Below, one piece after another: positions 1 to 6,198 of a stretch of 21,945 bases of DNA. Source of the stretch: CAYRWM01 sp964428055 (lineage in GTDB: Bacteria; Bacillota; Clostridia; Christensenellales; Christensenellaceae); assembly GCA_964428055.1 (NCBI GenBank), contig CAYRWM010000029.1:1-21945 (forward strand), in the 5' to 3' direction. The notes beneath the pieces were generated by a model. It was not told where the DNA came from. It worked only from the letters and a program-made list of their open reading frames with translations, and made no database searches. Position numbers and translations under genes: made by a program. How positions within the stretch are numbered: the stretch's first letter is position 1; every line of letters starts with the position of its first letter.

Positions 1-54
1 GGAACCGACCCCGGAACCGGAACCGACCCCGGAACCGGAACCGACCCCGGAACC
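1..54. repeat. Three tandem 18-bp repeats at the window edge
   Basis: The unit GGAACCGACCCCGGAACC occurs three times head to tail (1-18, 19-36, 37-54) and then degenerates into GAACCCAG. The unit is a multiple of three, so it can encode a periodic peptide. There are no spacers, so it is not CRISPR-like. It sits at the very edge of the window, and such repeats often end assemblies, so the true copy number may be larger. Confidence 0.9.
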
Positions 55-67
55 GAACCCAGAATGA
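2..67 (+). CDS. Possible 3' end of a proline/glutamate-rich repeat protein (partial)
   Basis: Reading from base 2, the repeats encode alternating Glu-Pro and Thr-Pro dipeptides (EPTPEP repeated), then NPE and a TGA stop at 65-67. Pro-Glu/Pro-Thr tracts of this type are common linkers or C-terminal tails of Gram-positive surface proteins. The other two forward frames are also open: frame 1 gives GTDPGT repeats to a TAG at 124-126, and frame 3 gives Asn/Arg-rich repeats. The frame choice is therefore an inference from composition. The 5' part is outside the window and no domain is visible. Confidence 0.3.
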   Translation, partial: EPTPEPEPTPEPEPTPEPNPE

Positions 68-113
68 CGCCAGAAAGATGTTTTTCAGCATATATAGCTG
101 ACAAAGATGAAAT

Positions 114-152
114 GCGGCCCGAATAGTTATTTTTGTTGACAAAACGGGCCGC
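114..152. repeat. Perfect 8-bp inverted repeat over the tuf promoter
   Basis: GCGGCCCG at 114-121 is matched by its exact reverse complement CGGGCCGC at 145-152. The arms are separated by 23 AT-rich bases that contain the -35 box of the tuf promoter, and the right arm lies inside the -35/-10 spacer. The long loop and lack of a following T-run argue against an intrinsic terminator. An operator is possible but unproven. Confidence 0.6.
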
Positions 153-164
153 TGCTTATAAAAT
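136..164 (+). promoter_or_regulatory. tuf promoter
   Basis: A consensus -35 TTGACA (136-141), a 17-base spacer and a -10 TAAAAT (159-164). A second TATAAT-like hexamer at 194-199 has no convincing -35. The untranslated leader would be about 70 bases, ending with the AAGGAGG site at 226-232. Confidence 0.8.
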
Positions 165-242
165 AGTGTAATGTAACTGATATTTTGTATTTTTATAATA
201 AAGATTAACAAGTTGCTGAACTTTCAAGGAGGAAGAAGTAAA

Positions 243-1457
243 ATGGCGAAAGAAAAATACGAAAGAACCAAACCGCATGTAAACATCGGTACAATCGGAC
301 ATGTCGACCATGGTAAGACTACTCTGACAGCTGCTATAACAATGATCCTGGCAAAGCAGGGCAAAGCGGCCATCATGAAGTATGATGAGATCGACAAGGC
401 TCCTGAAGAGAGAGAAAGAGGAATCACAATCAACACAGCTCATGTCGAGTACGAGACAGATAAAAGACATTATGCACACGTTGACTGCCCCGGCCATGCT
501 GACTATGTCAAGAACATGATCACCGGTGCTGCTCAGATGGACGGTGCTATACTGGTTGTTTCAGCTGCTGATGGTCCTATGCCTCAGACAAGAGAGCATA
601 TCCTTCTTGCAAGACAGGTTGGTGTTCCTTACATCATCGTATACATGAACAAGACAGACCAGGTTGACGATCCCGAACTGCTTGAGCTCGTTGAAATGGA
701 AATCAGAGAACTGCTCAGCGAGTATGAGTTCCCGGGAGACGATATCCCGATCATAAAGGGCAGCGCACTCAGAGCTCTTGAAAAAGCTTCTGCTACTGAT
801 GATATAGCTGACGATCCTGACTGCCAGAGCGTTCTGGAGCTCATGGATGCTGTTGACAGCTACATCCCCACTCCTGAGAGAGATTCAGACAAGCCGTTCC
901 TGATGCCTGTTGAAGACGTATTCTCAATCACAGGCCGTGGTACAGTCGCAACCGGCAGGGTTGAAAGAGGTACTATAAAGGTTTCTGACGAAGTTGAGAT
1001 CGTTGGTCTTACAGACGAGACAAGGAAAGTTGTTGTAACCGGCGTTGAGATGTTCAGGAAGCTCCTGGATCAGGCTATCGCAGGCGACAACATCGGCGTT
1101 CTTCTGAGAGGTGTTCAGAGAAACGAGATCGAAAGAGGTCAGGTTCTCGCAGCTCCCGGAACAATTCATCCGCACACACACTTCAACGGTGAAGTTTACG
1201 TCCTTACCAAGGATGAAGGCGGAAGACATACTCCTTTCTTCAACGGTTACAGACCTCAGTTCTATTTCAGAACGACGGACGTTACCGGCGTTATCACACT
1301 CCCGGCTGGAACAGAGATGGTTATGCCTGGTGATAACATCAAGATGGAGATCCAGCTCATCACTCCTATAGCTATCGAAGTCGGACTTAGATTCGCTATA
1401 AGAGAAGGCGGCAGGACAGTTGGTGCCGGCGTTGTTTCCGGAATCATCGACGACTGA
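243..1457 (+). CDS. tuf: Elongation factor Tu
   Basis: GTPase that delivers aminoacyl-tRNA to the ribosomal A site. The 404-residue product has the full EF-Tu layout: a G domain with GHVDHGKT (residues 19-26), DCPGH (81-85) and NKTD (136-139), then two beta-barrel domains ending in GAGVVSGIIDD. Length is normal. The ATG at 243 is chosen because AAGGAGG (226-232) lies ten bases upstream; an in-frame start at 213 would put that site inside the gene. It has its own promoter and terminator, so it is probably a separate transcript from rpmG. No fusA or rpsG is visible upstream. The stop is TGA followed at once by TAA. The last two aspartates differ from the commoner KIIE ending, but the family end is otherwise reached. 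Confidence 0.97.
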   Translation: MAKEKYERTKPHVNIGTIGHVDHGKTTLTAAITMILAKQGKAAIMKYDEIDKAPEERERGITINTAHVEYETDKRHYAHVDCPGHADYVKNMITGAAQMDGAILVVSAADGPMPQTREHILLARQVGVPYIIVYMNKTDQVDDPELLELVEMEIRELLSEYEFPGDDIPIIKGSALRALEKASATDDIADDPDCQSVLELMDAVDSYIPTPERDSDKPFLMPVEDVFSITGRGTVATGRVERGTIKVSDEVEIVGLTDETRKVVVTGVEMFRKLLDQAIAGDNIGVLLRGVQRNEIERGQVLAAPGTIHPHTHFNGEVYVLTKDEGGRHTPFFNGYRPQFYFRTTDVTGVITLPAGTEMVMPGDNIKMEIQLITPIAIEVGLRFAIREGGRTVGAGVVSGIIDD

Positions 1458-1471
1458 TAAGATGCTTAGAG

Positions 1472-1500
1472 AAGAGGACGAGTGATCGTCCTCTTTTTTT
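1472..1500 (+). terminator. Intrinsic terminator after tuf
   Basis: AAGAGGACGA (1472-1481) pairs perfectly with TCGTCCTCTT (1486-1495) around a four-base loop and is followed by a T-run to 1500. It isolates tuf from rpmG-secE-nusG. Confidence 0.93.
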
Positions 1501-1523
1501 GCCTTGAAAACGCCAAAAATAAG

Positions 1524-1553
1524 TTGACATGCTTTGACGCTGTATGATATTAT
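1524..1553 (+). promoter_or_regulatory. Promoter of the rpmG-secE-nusG unit
   Basis: TTGACA (1524-1529) and TATTAT (1548-1553) are separated by 18 bases. Transcription would start near 1560, just ahead of a terminator-like hairpin at 1570-1589. Confidence 0.75.
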
Positions 1554-1569
1554 TTCTAAGTACGACATT

Positions 1570-1589
1570 AAGGCTTCAAGCCTTTTTTT
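1570..1589 (+). promoter_or_regulatory. Terminator-like hairpin at the 5' end of the rpmG transcript
   Basis: AAGGC (1570-1574) pairs with GCCTT (1580-1584) around TTCAA and is followed by T residues to 1589. It lies about ten bases from the predicted transcription start and just before the rpmG ribosome-binding site (about 1596-1602). It could be a weak attenuator or a 5' mRNA-stabilising hairpin. The stem is short. Confidence 0.45.
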
Positions 1590-1611
1590 AAGCTATGGAG
1601 GATTTTGGAAA

Positions 1612-1761
1612 ATGCGTGTTAAGATCACTTTAGCATGTGAAGAGTGCAAACAGAGAAATTACGATACTACTAAGAATAAGAAGAATACTCCCGAAAGAAT
1701 CGAAATGAAGAAGTACTGCAAGTTCTGTCAGAAGCATACAGTACATAAGGAAACGAAATAA
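1612..1761 (+). CDS. rpmG: 50S ribosomal protein L33 (zinc-binding type)
   Basis: Small 49-residue protein of the large ribosomal subunit. Two Cys pairs are visible, CEEC near residues 9-12 and CKFC near 36-39, which is the zinc-binding (C+) form of L33. The pattern of basic residues and the KYCKFC segment match the family. The ATG at 1612 follows a TGGAGG site by a normal spacing. Position directly before secE and nusG is the standard Gram-positive arrangement. Its TAA stop overlaps the ribosome-binding region of secE, which suggests coupled translation. Confidence 0.95.
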   Translation: MRVKITLACEECKQRNYDTTKNKKNTPERIEMKKYCKFCQKHTVHKETK

Positions 1762-1773
1762 GGGTGGTTTATT

Positions 1774-2043
1774 ATGGCTAAGACCAAGCTGCTTGGCGAA
1801 GAGAAACAGCGCCAGCTCAAAGAACAGAAAAAGATCGCTAAACAGAAGAATAAGAAGAAGAGAAGAGGCCCGATTAGGTTCTTTAAGGATGTAGGCGGCG
1901 AACTCAAGAAGGTTACATGGCCTACAGGTAAAGAGCTTATGAAGACCACTATCTCTGTCATAATCTTCATAGCGATATTCGCTGTTATAGTCTACGGAAT
2001 CGACACCGGTCTCGGTGCGGTCTTCAGACTGATTGTTACCTGA
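1774..2043 (+). CDS. secE: Preprotein translocase subunit SecE
   Basis: Essential small subunit of the SecYEG protein-export channel. The 89-residue product has a long Lys/Arg-rich cytoplasmic N-terminus, the conserved amphipathic segment ELKKVTWPT (about residues 43-51), and one C-terminal membrane helix (about 58-80). This is the single-helix form usual outside enterobacteria. It lies 12 bases after rpmG and 23 bases before nusG, as expected. The stop is TGA; in-frame stops follow soon after, so any read-through would add only four residues. Confidence 0.95.
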   Translation: MAKTKLLGEEKQRQLKEQKKIAKQKNKKKRRGPIRFFKDVGGELKKVTWPTGKELMKTTISVIIFIAIFAVIVYGIDTGLGAVFRLIVT

Positions 2044-2066
2044 TCCATAAATTAGGAGAATTTGAT

Positions 2067-2657
2067 TTGAGCACAGACAAAAAAACCGATGAAGTTCAGG
2101 CACCTGAACTTGATGATAAGGTTTTTATTAAACAGGAAAAAACAGACCGTCCTTACTGGTATGTTGTCTATACCTATTCCGGTTATGAGAACAAGGTCAT
2201 GGACAACCTCAAGAAGACACTGAAGAACAACAATCTTCAGGACGTTATTCTTGATATAAAGATACCTATGGAGGATACCATAGAGACAAAGAACGGGAAG
2301 AAGCGTCACGTTTCCAAGAAGATGTTCCCGGGTTACGTTATGGTTAAGATGTTCCTTACCGACGAATCCTGGTATGTCGTAAGGAACACGCACGGCGTTA
2401 CCGGTTTTGTAGGTCCTTCGAGCAAGCCGCTGCCTCTTTCGGACGCGGAGGTCAGGACCATGGGAATAGAGGATGTCCGTATCTCTGTCGATGTGGAAGT
2501 AGGGGACAACATCATTGTTGTGTCCGGTCCGCTCGAAAGCTTCGTCGGCACGGTCGAAGAGGTCAATACGGAAAAGCAGAAAGTCAGAGTACTCGTTTCT
2601 ATGTTCGGAAGAGATACATCCGTCGAGCTCGACTTTGTGCAGATCAAAAAGATTTAA
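2067..2657 (+). CDS. nusG: Transcription termination/antitermination protein NusG
   Basis: Binds RNA polymerase and modulates pausing and termination. The 196-residue product has an extended charged N-terminus (about 30 residues), an NGN domain beginning at the WYVVYTYSGYE segment, and a C-terminal KOW domain with GPLESFVGTVEEVN. The start is TTG at 2067: AGGAGA lies about seven bases upstream and no nearer ATG or GTG is in frame. The gene closes the rpmG-secE-nusG cluster and rplK follows after about 60 bases that hold an RNA element. Confidence 0.95.
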   Translation: MSTDKKTDEVQAPELDDKVFIKQEKTDRPYWYVVYTYSGYENKVMDNLKKTLKNNNLQDVILDIKIPMEDTIETKNGKKRHVSKKMFPGYVMVKMFLTDESWYVVRNTHGVTGFVGPSSKPLPLSDAEVRTMGIEDVRISVDVEVGDNIIVVSGPLESFVGTVEEVNTEKQKVRVLVSMFGRDTSVELDFVQIKKI

Positions 2658-2667
2658 TCGCTTTGAA

Positions 2668-2695
2668 GTGGGAGGGGCTACCCGTTTGTACCACA
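2668..2695 (+). promoter_or_regulatory. RNA element before rplK (GUGGGAGG...CCACA)
   Basis: GTGG (2668-2671) can pair with CCAC (2691-2694). Inside, after a GA bulge, GGGG can pair with CCC, and a purine/pyrimidine bulge (GTTTGTA) lies on the 3' side. The same architecture is found before rplA. It resembles small two-helix sites bound by ribosomal protein L1 on its own mRNA, but that assignment is inference. Confidence 0.55.
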
Positions 2696-2718
2696 TTATA
2701 TAATAGGAGGTATGTGAA

Positions 2719-3144
2719 ATGGCAAAGAAAGTAGCCGGTTTCATAAAACTACAGATCCCCGCAGGAAAAGCAAATCCTGCACCGCCGGTCGGACCCGCAC
2801 TCGGTCAGCACGGTGTTAACATCATGGACTTCTGCAAGCAGTTCAATGAAAAGACTGCACAGCAGGCCGGTCTCATAATCCCCGTGGTCATCACGGTTTA
2901 TGCTGACCGTTCATTCTCTTTTATAACGAAGACACCCCCGGCAGCTGTTCTTATCAAGAAGGCATGCAAGATTGATAAGGCTTCGGGTGAACCCAACAAG
3001 ACGAAGGTCGCCAGCATTACCAGGGATCAGCTCAAAGAGATCGCTGAGCTCAAGATGCCCGATCTCAATGCAGCGAGCATAGATGCCGCGATAAGCATGA
3101 TCGCCGGAACAGCCCGTTCAATGGGTATAACCGTTACCGAGTAA
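2719..3144 (+). CDS. rplK: 50S ribosomal protein L11
   Basis: Large-subunit stalk-base protein that binds the GTPase-associated region of 23S rRNA. The 141-residue product matches L11 along its full length: AGFIKLQIPAGKANPAPPVGPALG near the N-terminus, then the C-terminal rRNA-binding domain with KTPPAAVL and a TARSMGI ending. The ATG at 2719 follows TAGGAGG at normal spacing. It is paired with rplA downstream. Expression is probably controlled with rplA through the leader at 2668-2695. Confidence 0.97.
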   Translation: MAKKVAGFIKLQIPAGKANPAPPVGPALGQHGVNIMDFCKQFNEKTAQQAGLIIPVVITVYADRSFSFITKTPPAAVLIKKACKIDKASGEPNKTKVASITRDQLKEIAELKMPDLNAASIDAAISMIAGTARSMGITVTE

Positions 3145-3152
3145 TCTGATGA

Positions 3153-3186
3153 GTGGGAGGACAGCCTCAGGCGTCCGTAAAACCAC
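3153..3186 (+). promoter_or_regulatory. RNA element before rplA (second copy of the rplK-type motif)
   Basis: GTGG (3153-3156) can pair with CCAC (3183-3186). After a GA bulge, GGAC (3159-3162) pairs with GTCC (3173-3176), and the GCCT/AGGC helix continues inside. The 3' bulge is GTAAAA. Overall form is the same as at 2668-2695, with a different inner helix sequence, which suggests structure conservation. The AGGAGG site of rplA follows immediately. Confidence 0.6.
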
Positions 3187-3198
3187 AGGAGGTTAATT

Positions 3199-3894
3199 AT
3201 GAAAAGAGGAAAAAACTATAAGGACAGCGTAAAGCTGTATGATAAAGCACAGTTATTCGATCCCCAGGAGGGTGTCGAAATATGTCTTAAGACTGCAAAG
3301 GCTAAGTTTGACGAGACTATAGAACTCTCAGTCAAGCTGGGCGTTGACCCTCGTCATGCTGATCAGCAGGTCAGGGGCGCAGTCGTACTGCCTCATGGAA
3401 CAGGCAAGACCGTCAGAGTTCTTGTAATTACCAAGGGCGACAAAGTCAAGGAAGCTGAAGACGCAGGCGCCGATTATGTCGGAGCTGAAGAGTATATCGA
3501 GAAGATCCAGAAAGAGAACTGGTTTGATTTCGATATCTGCGTAGCTACACCCGACTGCATGGGACTCGTAGGACGTATCGGTAAAGTCCTCGGCCCGAAG
3601 GGACTCATGCCTAACCCCAAGTCCGGAACAGTCACGATGGATGTTGCAAAGGCTATCAGCGATATCAAAGCTGGTAAAGTCGAGTACCGTCTTGACAAGA
3701 CCGCTATTATCCACTGCCCGATCGGCAAAAAGAGTTTTGATGCCGAGAAGCTGACAGAGAACCTTAAGGCTCTGATGGATGCAATAGTTAAGGCAAAGCC
3801 GGCAGCAGCTAAAGGTACTTACCTGAAGAGCGTTGTCATAGCATCAACGATGGGCCCCGGCGTTAAGCTGAACCCCGCTAAGTTCCTGCTGTAG
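3199..3894 (+). CDS. rplA: 50S ribosomal protein L1
   Basis: Large-subunit L1-stalk protein and, in many bacteria, translational repressor of its own rplK-rplA mRNA. The 231-residue product has family landmarks: the N-terminal KRGKNYKD segment, ELSVKLGVDPRHADQQVRGAVVLPHG, the GRIGKVLGPKGLMPNPKSGTV region, and a C-terminal STMGPGVKLNP. Length is normal. The ATG at 3199 follows ACAGGAGG. It ends with TAG, three bases before the -35 box of the rplJ promoter. Confidence 0.97.
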   Translation: MKRGKNYKDSVKLYDKAQLFDPQEGVEICLKTAKAKFDETIELSVKLGVDPRHADQQVRGAVVLPHGTGKTVRVLVITKGDKVKEAEDAGADYVGAEEYIEKIQKENWFDFDICVATPDCMGLVGRIGKVLGPKGLMPNPKSGTVTMDVAKAISDIKAGKVEYRLDKTAIIHCPIGKKSFDAEKLTENLKALMDAIVKAKPAAAKGTYLKSVVIASTMGPGVKLNPAKFLL

Positions 3895-3896
3895 GC

Positions 3897-3925
3897 TTGA
3901 CTTAGTAAAAACAATAAAGTATAAT
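3897..3925 (+). promoter_or_regulatory. rplJ-rplL promoter
   Basis: TTGACT (3897-3902), a 17-base spacer and TATAAT (3920-3925). It starts two bases after the rplA stop codon and drives the L10 leader. Confidence 0.85.
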
Positions 3926-3931
3926 ACTATC

Positions 3932-4033
3932 TGCCAAAGACAGCAGGTGCTTCAAGCGTAAATCCTGCCGAGGTGATAAAAGTAATCCTATGTATTATTT
4001 GATCCTCTCTGTCTTTGAGAGGATCTTTTATTT
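3932..4033 (+). promoter_or_regulatory. L10 ribosomal-protein leader with attenuator
   Basis: The segment CTGCCAAAGACAGCAGGTGC, followed by TCCTGCCGAGG about 30 bases on, is the recognisable core of the Firmicute L10 leader, which binds the L10(L12)4 complex. Downstream GATCCTCTC (4001-4009) pairs perfectly with GAGAGGATC (4017-4025), followed by TTTTATTT, an intrinsic terminator before rplJ. Known role of the family: excess L10-L12 favours premature termination. Confidence 0.85.
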
Positions 4034-4059
4034 GTAATCTGTGTAAGGAGGTGAAATCA

Positions 4060-4587
4060 GTGAAAGAAAAGACGCTTCAGATGAAAACAGATATCGTTAA
4101 TGATATAAAGTCAAAGTTTGAAAAAGCACAGTGTGCTATACTCGTTGATTACCGCGGTCTGACAGTTGAACAGGATACGGATCTCAGAAATAAGTTCCGT
4201 GCAGCAGGTGTTGAGTACAAGGTCTTAAAGAACACGATGGTAAAGCGTGCTCTGGATGATCTCGGGATCGAAGGCGTGAGCGAACTGCTCGCAGGACCCA
4301 CGGCTATCGCATTCGGTTATGAGGATCCCGTTGCTCCCGCAAAAGTCATATCTGATTTTGTAAAGGATGTCGACGTAGTAGAGATCAAAGGCGGTCTGCT
4401 CGACAGCAAGCCTATGACAATGGATCAGATCAAGTATCTGTCCGAACTCCCGAGCAAGGAAGTGCTCATCGCGAAGCTTATGGGCAGCCTGAACGCTCCG
4501 ATAACGAATTTCGTCGGCGTTCTCGCAGCAGTACCGAGAAGTTTCGTATGTGCTCTTAATGAGATCAAAAATAAAAAAGAAGCTTAA
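4060..4587 (+). CDS. rplJ: 50S ribosomal protein L10
   Basis: Scaffold of the ribosomal stalk; its C-terminal helix anchors L7/L12 dimers. The 175-residue product shows the family segments LVDYRGLTV, YKVLKNTMVKRAL, GPTAIAFG and KGGLLD, with a C-terminal helix ending KNKKEA. The GTG at 4060 is chosen because AAGGAGG (4045-4051) lies eight bases upstream. Longer in-frame starts (from 4015) would fall inside the attenuator hairpin. rplL follows after 36 bases. Likely autoregulated through the leader at 3932-4033. Confidence 0.95.
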   Translation: MKEKTLQMKTDIVNDIKSKFEKAQCAILVDYRGLTVEQDTDLRNKFRAAGVEYKVLKNTMVKRALDDLGIEGVSELLAGPTAIAFGYEDPVAPAKVISDFVKDVDVVEIKGGLLDSKPMTMDQIKYLSELPSKEVLIAKLMGSLNAPITNFVGVLAAVPRSFVCALNEIKNKKEA

Positions 4588-4623
4588 ACATTAAATATTA
4601 AATAAGATTTGGAGGAATATAAA

Positions 4624-4998
4624 ATGGATAAAGCTGCATTAATAGAAGCAATTGAGAACATGAGTGTTTTAGAACTCGCAGAATTAGTTAAAGAACTGGA
4701 AGAGAAGTTTGGCGTATCCGCTGCTGCTCCCGTAGCTGTAGCTGCTGCTCCCGGTGCTGCCGGTGATGCTCCCGCCGCTGCTGACAAGACTGAATTTGAC
4801 GTAATCCTCAAATCAGCAGGCGCTGAAAAGCTTAAGGTCATCAAGGCTGTCAAGGATCTGACAGGTCTTGGTCTTAAGGAAGCCAAAGCTCTCGTTGACG
4901 GTGCTCCCGCTCCTGTTAAGGAAGGCGTACCGAAGGATGAAGCTGACAAGATCGAAGCTGCTCTTAAGGAAGTTGGAGCTGAAGTCGAAGTCAAATAG
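4624..4998 (+). CDS. rplL: 50S ribosomal protein L7/L12
   Basis: Stalk protein that recruits translation GTPases. The 124-residue product has an N-terminal dimerisation helix pair, an Ala/Pro-rich hinge (about residues 37-57) and the conserved C-terminal domain with EFDVILKSAGAEKLKVIK and LGLKEAKALVDGAP. The ATG at 4624 is preceded by TTGGAGG at the proper distance; an upstream TTG at 4609 overlaps that site and is rejected. The gene ends TAG-TAA and is followed by a strong terminator, so rpoB is not co-transcribed from here. Confidence 0.97.
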   Translation: MDKAALIEAIENMSVLELAELVKELEEKFGVSAAAPVAVAAAPGAAGDAPAAADKTEFDVILKSAGAEKLKVIKAVKDLTGLGLKEAKALVDGAPAPVKEGVPKDEADKIEAALKEVGAEVEVK

Positions 4999-5017
4999 TA
5001 AGACTTTTATCGGTTAT

Positions 5018-5056
5018 AAAAAACGGTGTGTGCTCACGCACATGCCGTTTTTTCTT
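5018..5056 (+). terminator. Intrinsic terminator after rplL
   Basis: AAAACGG...GTGTG pairs with CGCAC...GCCGTTTT around CTCA, with a small internal mismatch, and is followed by a T-rich tract. It ends the ribosomal-protein transcript. Confidence 0.9.
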
Positions 5057-5061
5057 TTTCA

Positions 5062-5090
5062 TTGTATTTTTTATATCTATATCGTATAAT
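5062..5090 (+). promoter_or_regulatory. pot operon promoter
   Basis: TTGTAT (5062-5067), 17 bases, TATAAT (5085-5090). The transcript would start near 5097, leaving a very short leader before potA. Confidence 0.7.
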
Positions 5091-5117
5091 CTTCATTGAC
5101 ATCTGGTTAGTTTGGGG

Positions 5118-6197
5118 GTGACAAAATCGAGTAACAAGATTATAGACTTGATAGGTATCTGCAAGGATTTTGACGGAGTCAGGGTCCTGAGCGATATCAA
5201 TCTGTATATTCGCAAGAATGAGTTTGTAACTTTACTTGGGCCTTCCGGTTGCGGAAAAACTACACTATTACGTCTGATAGGCGGTTTTGAGACTCCTACA
5301 GAAGGTGATATAACATTCAACGGAGTGTCCTTAAAGGACGTTCCTCCATATAAAAGGCGTGTCAATACTGTGTTCCAGAGATACGCTCTCTTCCCACACC
5401 TTAATGTATTTGAGAATATAGCTTTCGGACTCAGGGTCAAGAAACTCCCCAAGGAGGAGATTCATGACCGTGTCATTGGTATGCTCAAAACAGTGGGTCT
5501 GGAAGGGTATGAGAAAAGGGCCGTATCCACGCTTTCCGGCGGTCAGCAGCAGCGCGTGGCTATAGCCAGGGCTCTTGTGTGCGATCCCGAGGTGCTGCTC
5601 TTGGACGAGCCGCTGGGCGCTCTGGATCTCAAGTTCAGACAGGAGATGCAGCTCGAACTGAAACGCATGCAGAAAGCTCTTGGGATAACATTCATATATG
5701 TTACTCACGATCAGGAGGAGGCGCTCACCATGTCTGACAAGATCGTCGTCATGAACAAGGGCGTTATTCAGCAGATCGGAACACCTGAGGACATATACAA
5801 CGAACCCAGGAACTCGTTTGTTGCCGACTTCATAGGTGAGAGCAACATAATCGATGCACTTTTCCTTAAAGATTACTATGTACGGTTTGCCAGCCGTGAC
5901 TTCGAGTGTCTTGACGCCGGTTTCGGCGACGGCTCAAAGGTCATGGTCGTGGTGAGGCCGGAGGATATACACATAAGAAAGGACTATGATCCTTCGGATA
6001 TAATCGGCGTGGTGACATCCATCATATTCATGGGCGTGCACTATGAAGTCCGCGTCAAAGGCGACCAGGGCTTTGAATGGCTGATCCACACGATTGACAG
6101 ATTTGACGTAGGCGACAGAGTGGGTTTCAATCTGGAGCCTGACGACATACACGTTATGAGCGTGAGCGAGTACGACAGACCCGGGGAGGTAGAATGA
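5118..6197 (+). CDS. potA: Spermidine/putrescine ABC transporter, ATP-binding subunit
   Basis: Cytoplasmic ATPase that powers polyamine uptake with PotB, PotC and PotD. From GTG 5118 the product is 359 residues: Walker A GPSGCGKTT (41-49), signature LSGGQQQRVAIARAL, Walker B VLLLDEP, the THDQEEAL switch histidine, and a C-terminal TOBE-like region with VVRPEDIHI. Length is normal for PotA. The start is uncertain: TTG at 5112 and GTG at 5118 are both in frame, neither has a clean upstream site, and GGGGGTGA overlaps both. The leader is only some 20 bases. potB follows after one base. Confidence 0.9.
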   Translation: MTKSSNKIIDLIGICKDFDGVRVLSDINLYIRKNEFVTLLGPSGCGKTTLLRLIGGFETPTEGDITFNGVSLKDVPPYKRRVNTVFQRYALFPHLNVFENIAFGLRVKKLPKEEIHDRVIGMLKTVGLEGYEKRAVSTLSGGQQQRVAIARALVCDPEVLLLDEPLGALDLKFRQEMQLELKRMQKALGITFIYVTHDQEEALTMSDKIVVMNKGVIQQIGTPEDIYNEPRNSFVADFIGESNIIDALFLKDYYVRFASRDFECLDAGFGDGSKVMVVVRPEDIHIRKDYDPSDIIGVVTSIIFMGVHYEVRVKGDQGFEWLIHTIDRFDVGDRVGFNLEPDDIHVMSVSEYDRPGEVE

Positions 6198-6198
6198 G

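Noticed and set aside
1..54. CRISPR array
   Set aside because: The repeats are directly tandem with no spacers and only 18 bases long.
924..1568. Long minus-strand open frame opposite tuf
   Set aside because: It is low in family resemblance, lies fully opposite a highly conserved gene and its terminator, and has no ribosome-binding site. It is a by-product of tuf codon usage.
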